From Methylovirgula sp963708155 (GTDB taxonomy: Bacteria; Pseudomonadota; Alphaproteobacteria; Rhizobiales; Beijerinckiaceae), in NCBI GenBank assembly GCA_963708155.1, contig OY970183.1, positions 868,001 through 932,000 of the forward strand: 64,000 bases of DNA, given 5' to 3'. The translations under genes were made by a program, and so were the position numbers. This document shows, in pieces, positions 60,167 through 64,000 of the stretch. Under the pieces are notes generated by a model, which made no database searches, was not told the origin of the DNA, and was given only the letters and a program-made list of their open reading frames with translations. Every line of letters begins with the position of its first letter. The first letter of the stretch is position 1.

Positions 60167-60520
60167 TGTCGCTGAGAACAACGAGTCCCCCGGAATGACG
60201 CCGTCTGTCACACTTGGCTGATCTGTCTACCAGCCTTCGGCCAGCCCTGCCTAGTTCTTGCGGGATTGGCGCGTCCCGAAGCTTGATGGCAATTCGTGAA
60301 GGATTTCCCGCGGCGGCCCACACCGCGCGGAGCGACGTATCACCAACCGTTTGTTTTTATTGGATTTACACGATAAGCGCCCGCGCACCCAGCGGGGGCG
60401 GCCATTGTTTTTGGCAAACGTTCGGTAAACAAGCGCCGCCGTTTGGGATAATTTAGCGGCCGGTCGTCACCGAATTATCACGGCCGCCAGCGGGGCGCGC
60501 CCCGCTCGCGCTACTCGCGG
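60167..60520. other. intergenic region with a 16-base palindrome
   Basis: No gene is supported. GCGGGGCGCGCCCCGC at 60490-60505 is a perfect palindrome just past the small membrane protein's stop codon, and may be its end hairpin (no T-run). Confidence 0.4.
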
Positions 60521-60718
60521 TCAATGCGCGACGTGGAAGCCGAACCAGATCGCCAGCAGGACGACGATCGCCAGCGCGGTACTGAAAACGAGTACATAAA
60601 GCACCGGTATGCCCTTGCGGGCACCGCGCGCGCGGCGCGGCGGAAGCTCGATGGGATGTTCTGGATCGGCGCTCGCGTCGTGCTCGTTTCGCGAGTTCGA
60701 TAGGGTTTGCGGGTTCAT
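60521..60718 (-). CDS. small single-helix membrane protein
   Basis: 65 residues: a charged N-terminal half with Pro-Pro-Arg-Arg-Ala-Arg-Gly-Ala-Arg-Lys, then one membrane helix (about 38-60, Ile-Pro-Val-Leu-Tyr-Val-Leu-Val-Phe) and a short His-ending tail. The ATG at 60718 has AAGGAG nine bases upstream. It is 64 bases after ligD and possibly co-transcribed. Function unknown. Confidence 0.65.
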   Translation of the reverse strand: MNPQTLSNSRNEHDASADPEHPIELPPRRARGARKGIPVLYVLVFSTALAIVVLLAIWFGFHVAH

Positions 60719-60782
60719 GCGCGGCTCCTTTGCCGCCGCAACGCCGGGCGACAAACGAAGTTCCTGCCGCACCGCACCGGGC

Positions 60783-63361
60783 CTATTTGCCGGGTAAGCT
60801 CTGCCGCAACCGGGAAAATCCGTCCCACGGATCTTTGGTGAGATGTTGCAGCCGCTTGCTGAAATTGCCGATGGTGAACTGGCTGCCGCTTACGACGCTA
60901 TCGAGTTCGTCCCAGGTGAGCGGTGTGGAAATACCGGCCGCTGGCCGCGCCCGCGTCGAATAGGGCGCGACAGCCGTTGCGCCGCGGGCATTGCGTAGAT
61001 AGTCGATATAGATGTGCTTGGGTCTCTGCGTCTTTGTCGCCGTCGCGGTGTAGAGGCTCGGCGCGTCACGGGCCATGGAATCGGCCAGAGCGCGGCAAAA
61101 GTCCTTAGCCACCGTCCAGTTCGCCCGAGGCGTCAGCGGCGCGACGACATGCAAGCCCTTGCCGCCCGTCGTCTTGACGAAGCTTTTGAGCTTGGCATCC
61201 GCCAAACGTCGGCGAACCTCTTTCGCAGCGGCAATGATTTCCGCGAAGGCGACACCCTCGCCCGGATCGAGATCAAAAATCAGGCGATCAGGATGATCGA
61301 GGTCGTCGCTGCGCGCGCCCCAGGGATGGATTTCGAGTGCGGCCGCTTGCACCAATGCCATCAGCCCGTCGAATGAATCGATGCCGAGGATCGGCTCCTT
61401 TTCGTGCGGATCGTGGATTTGCAGAATATGCGGATCGAGCCCCGCCCAGGGATGTTTCTGAAAGAAGCCGCCCTGCACGATGCCATTCGGGCAGCGCAGC
61501 AGGACAAGCGGCCGGCCGAGCAGGTATTTTTCGATCCAAGGCCAAACCATCGTGTAGTAATCCGCGAGGCCCTGCTTGGTGACGCCGGCCTCGGGCCAAT
61601 AAACGCGATCGCGATGGGTGAACGTCACGGATGTCGCGGGAGCCTCGGCTTCTCTGGCCATTGGTGCGACCCTTTCGCGGACGATGTCCTTGGGATTTTT
61701 GTCCTCGCGCAGGCCCTTGAAGGACGCCTGCCGTAGATTGGCGTCCGCCGTCCAGCCGCGGAATTCGACCTCCGCGACGCGCTCCGGCTTTACCCAGACG
61801 ACATTGCGCCGCGCCTCACTGCTGAGCGGCGACTTCGAATGCCGGCTTTTCGGTCCTCTCCAGCGAGAGCAGCGCGAAAAGGTCGAGCGCCATTTTGCTG
61901 GAATAGCCCGTGCCGACGCGGCCCGCGTGGCGGAGCTTGCCGTTCTCGTAATAGCCGAGCACGAGCGAGCCGATCGCCTTCCGCGTCGTCGTCGACGGCA
62001 CATAGCCCGCAATGACGAATTCCTGCCGGTTGGTGCATTTGATCTTCAGCCAGTCGGTGCTGCGCCGGGAGAGATAGTCGACTCTCGCGCTTCTTCGAGA
62101 TGACGCCTTCGGCGCCGAGCCGGCAAACATGCTGCAGCATGAGTTCGCCGTTTTCGTCGAAATGATCGCTGTAGCGCAGGATTGTGCCCGGCGCGGCTTT
62201 CAGCAGCGATTGCAGAATTTCTTTCCGGGCGACAAGAGGCAGGCCGGTCAGATCGTAGCCGTCGATGTACATCAGATCGAAGGCATAATAGATCATCCCC
62301 CCGGTCTCGCCCTCGCTAAGCGCATTTTGCAAAGCCGAGAAATCCGAAATGCCGTTCGCCTCCTCGACGACAACTTCGCCGTCGACGATGCAGTCCTTGA
62401 CCGGCAATTGCGCGAAAGCGGCGGCGACAGTCGGGAAGCGGTCGGCCCAGTCGAGCCCCGTGCGCGTGCGCAGCTTCACCTTGGCGGCCTTCACGACGCC
62501 CTCGATGCGATAGCCGTCGAACTTGACCTCATGAACCCATTGCGCGCCAGACGGAGGCTCGGCGACGAGCGTCGGCAGCATCGGCGCGATAAAATCCGGC
62601 AGCGCCTTACGTTTCGCGCCCTTCGGCGGCGAGAAGGCAAACGGCGCGGGCTTACCCGAGGCGGATGCTCGCTTCTTCTTAGCCGGCGGATCGGATTTAA
62701 CGCTTTCAACCGGCGCCATGGCGCGGGCGCGTGGCGAACCCGGCGTCTCGATCCACGGCTGAGCCGCCTTCCCGGATGTCCAGCGCCGGCTCTTTTTATC
62801 GCCGGCAATATCTTCAAGTGAGCGGCCGGTGATGACCGAATTCGGCTCCTCTTCGAGAATGTCGGGATCATCCGGCCCGCGCGCTTCGTCGTCATCGCCC
62901 TTGATGAGCAGCCAATTCTCACGCTTCTCGCCCGGACGCGGATGCATGCGGACAAGGTGCCAGCGGCCTTTCAGCTTCTCGCCATGAAGTGTGAAGTCTA
63001 GGTGGCCCTTGGCATAGGCTTTCTCCGGATCGCCCTCCGGCGTCCAGGTGCCGCGATCCCAGACCAGCACGGTGCCCGCACCATATTGCCCCTCTGGAAT
63101 TGTCCCCTCGAAGGCGCCGTAATCGAGCGGGTGATCCTCGACATGGACGGCGAGCCGCTTCTCGCCCGGCACGAGGCTCGGCCCGCGCGTCACCGCCCAG
63201 CTTTTGAGGACGCCATCGAGTTCGAGCCGAAAATCGTAATGCAGCCGCGTCGCATCGTGTTTCTGCACGACGAAGGCATTGCCGGACTGCCGTCGCTTGG
63301 TGCCGCGCGGCTCCGACGTCACAGCAAAATCACGCTTCTTGCGGTAGGCTTCGAGGGCCAA
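60783..63361 (-). CDS. ligD: NHEJ DNA ligase LigD (two frameshifts)
   Basis: 858 residues after removing two bases. Domain order is phosphoesterase (about 1-190; His-Asp-Ala-Thr-Arg-Leu-His-Tyr-Asp-Phe-Arg), ATP-dependent ligase (about 270-570; Lys in Glu-Val-Lys-Phe-Asp-Gly-Tyr-Arg, Asp-Gly-Glu-Val-Val, Trp-Leu-Lys-Ile-Lys) and primase-polymerase (about 590-858; Asp-Leu-Asp-Pro-Gly-Glu-Gly). This is the Pseudomonas order, not the mycobacterial one. Breaks are near 62091-62095 and 61829-61831, and both repairs restore conserved text. It starts at TTG 63361, 12 bases after ku. Confidence 0.88.
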
Positions 63362-63373
63362 CAGAGCCTCGCT

Positions 63374-64000
63374 TTAGCTTGCCTTCTTCACCCGCCGCTT
63401 GGCGGAAGATTTGGCGGCCACCTTCTTCGCCGGACGATGCGCCTTGGCCGCCGGCTTGCGCCCGGATTCGGCGGCGACGCTGCGGCGCAAGGCATCCATC
63501 AAATTGATAACATTGCTCGGCGCCTTTTGCTGCGGCGCCGCGGGCAAGGGCTTGCCGGCACGCTTGGCCCGGACCAGACCGACGAGCGCATCCTGATAGC
63601 GATCCTCGAATTTTGCCGGATCGAATTTGCCACGCTTGGTCTCGATAATATGCGCGGCAAGATCGAGCACGTCCTTCGAGAGCTTGAGATCGGGGATCGA
63701 TTCGAAATAGGGCTTCTCGTCGCGTACTTCGTATTTGTAATGCAGCGTCGTCGCGAGCAGGCCTTTGTCGCGCGGCTCGATCATCACGATACGCTCACGT
63801 CCCGCAAGTACGACGCGCGCCAGCCCGACCATATCGGCCTTGCGCATGGCGTCGCGAATGACGACAAAAGGCTCGTCCGCTACTTTATCGTCCGGCGCCA
63901 GATAATAACTGCTGTCGAGATAGACTTCGTCGATCTCCGCGCGCGGCACGAAGGTCTCGATATCGATCGTATGCGTGCTTTCGAGCGCCTGCTCAGCGAT
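63374..64000 (-). CDS. ku: Ku DNA end-binding protein (5' part beyond the window)
   Basis: 208 codons are visible, open to the right edge, so the start lies outside. The central Ku segment is clear: Tyr-Leu-Asp-Ser-Ser-Tyr-Tyr-Leu-Ala-Pro-Asp, Asp-Met-Val-Gly-Leu-Ala-Arg-Val-Val and Ile-Glu-Pro-Arg-Asp-Lys-Gly-Leu-Leu. The tail is rich in Lys/Ala/Arg (Ala-Lys-Lys-Val-Ala-Ala-Lys), as in bacterial Ku proteins that bind DNA. It threads onto double-strand ends and recruits LigD, encoded directly after it. Confidence 0.95.
   Translation of the reverse strand: MAEQALESTHTIDIETFVPRAEIDEVYLDSSYYLAPDDKVADEPFVVIRDAMRKADMVGLARVVLAGRERIVMIEPRDKGLLATTLHYKYEVRDEKPYFESIPDLKLSKDVLDLAAHIIETKRGKFDPAKFEDRYQDALVGLVRAKRAGKPLPAAPQQKAPSNVINLMDALRRSVAAESGRKPAAKAHRPAKKVAAKSSAKRRVKKAS

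Noticed and set aside
1..64000. CRISPR arrays, rRNA genes, insertion sequences
   Set aside because: No regularly spaced repeats, rRNA-like sequence or transposase found on either strand.

Overview
This window reads as chromosomal DNA of an alphaproteobacterium of the order Rhizobiales (Hyphomicrobiales). A Beijerinckiaceae/Methylocystaceae-like free-living soil bacterium is my best guess, and it is an inference. The evidence is the FixL-FixJ-receiver-FixK oxygen regulon, type II glutamine synthetase, three Omp25/Omp31-like barrels, ChpT-CtrA-SciP cell-cycle genes, a DUF1134/EipA protein, PmtA and high GC. There is no rRNA, CRISPR array or intact insertion sequence.

Layout. 1-4.1 kb: end of an unidentified gene, then fixL-fixJ-receiver-fixK on the minus strand. 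4.3-5.2 kb: an AT-richer methyltransferase that looks imported. 5.3-9.7 kb: a short-chain dehydrogenase, a truncated PEP-synthase/PPDK-like protein and a large uncharacterised protein. 9.9-13.5 kb: a host-attachment/BaeRF-type protein, then a NitT/TauT-type ABC ATPase with a double-length permease. 13.5-21.7 kb: seven tightly packed minus-strand genes (membrane fusion protein, tandem ABC ATPase, two ABC-2 permeases, MlaE, MlaF, MlaD). A perfect FNR/FixK box lies upstream with class II promoter geometry. 21.9-28 kb: glutaminase, glnII behind a sigma-54 promoter, ilvD, a ferredoxin and an M24 peptidase-like protein.

28-32.5 kb is an accessory-looking stretch with three outer-membrane barrel paralogues and decayed DUF3102 and XRE-regulator remnants. 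32.6-36.6 kb: tRNA-Glu, a coiled-coil membrane protein, eipA, cysQ and chpT. 36.7-44.9 kb: cheA-cheW-cheY-cheB-cheR, ctrA, fliJ, a UPF0104 membrane protein and sciP. 45.3-49.2 kb: mnmA-pmtA, lactate permease and tRNA-Met. 49.3-55.9 kb: small hypotheticals, a YedK-type protein, an APC permease, a PP2C/protein-kinase fusion and a 3-methyladenine glycosylase. 56-64 kb: sulfatase with its formylglycine-generating enzyme, a lipoprotein hydrolase, and the NHEJ pair ligD-ku, with ku running off the right edge.

Two themes stand out. First, a sensory circuit at the left end (FixL to FixJ to FixK) has a matching FixK target box about 20 kb away, in front of the composite exporter/lipid-transport operon. 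Second, at least fourteen single- or double-base frameshifts interrupt eleven otherwise well-conserved genes. Most lie at short homopolymers, and each gene is restored to full length by the smallest repair. I read these mainly as sequence or assembly errors, so interrupted genes are listed at their repaired full extent.
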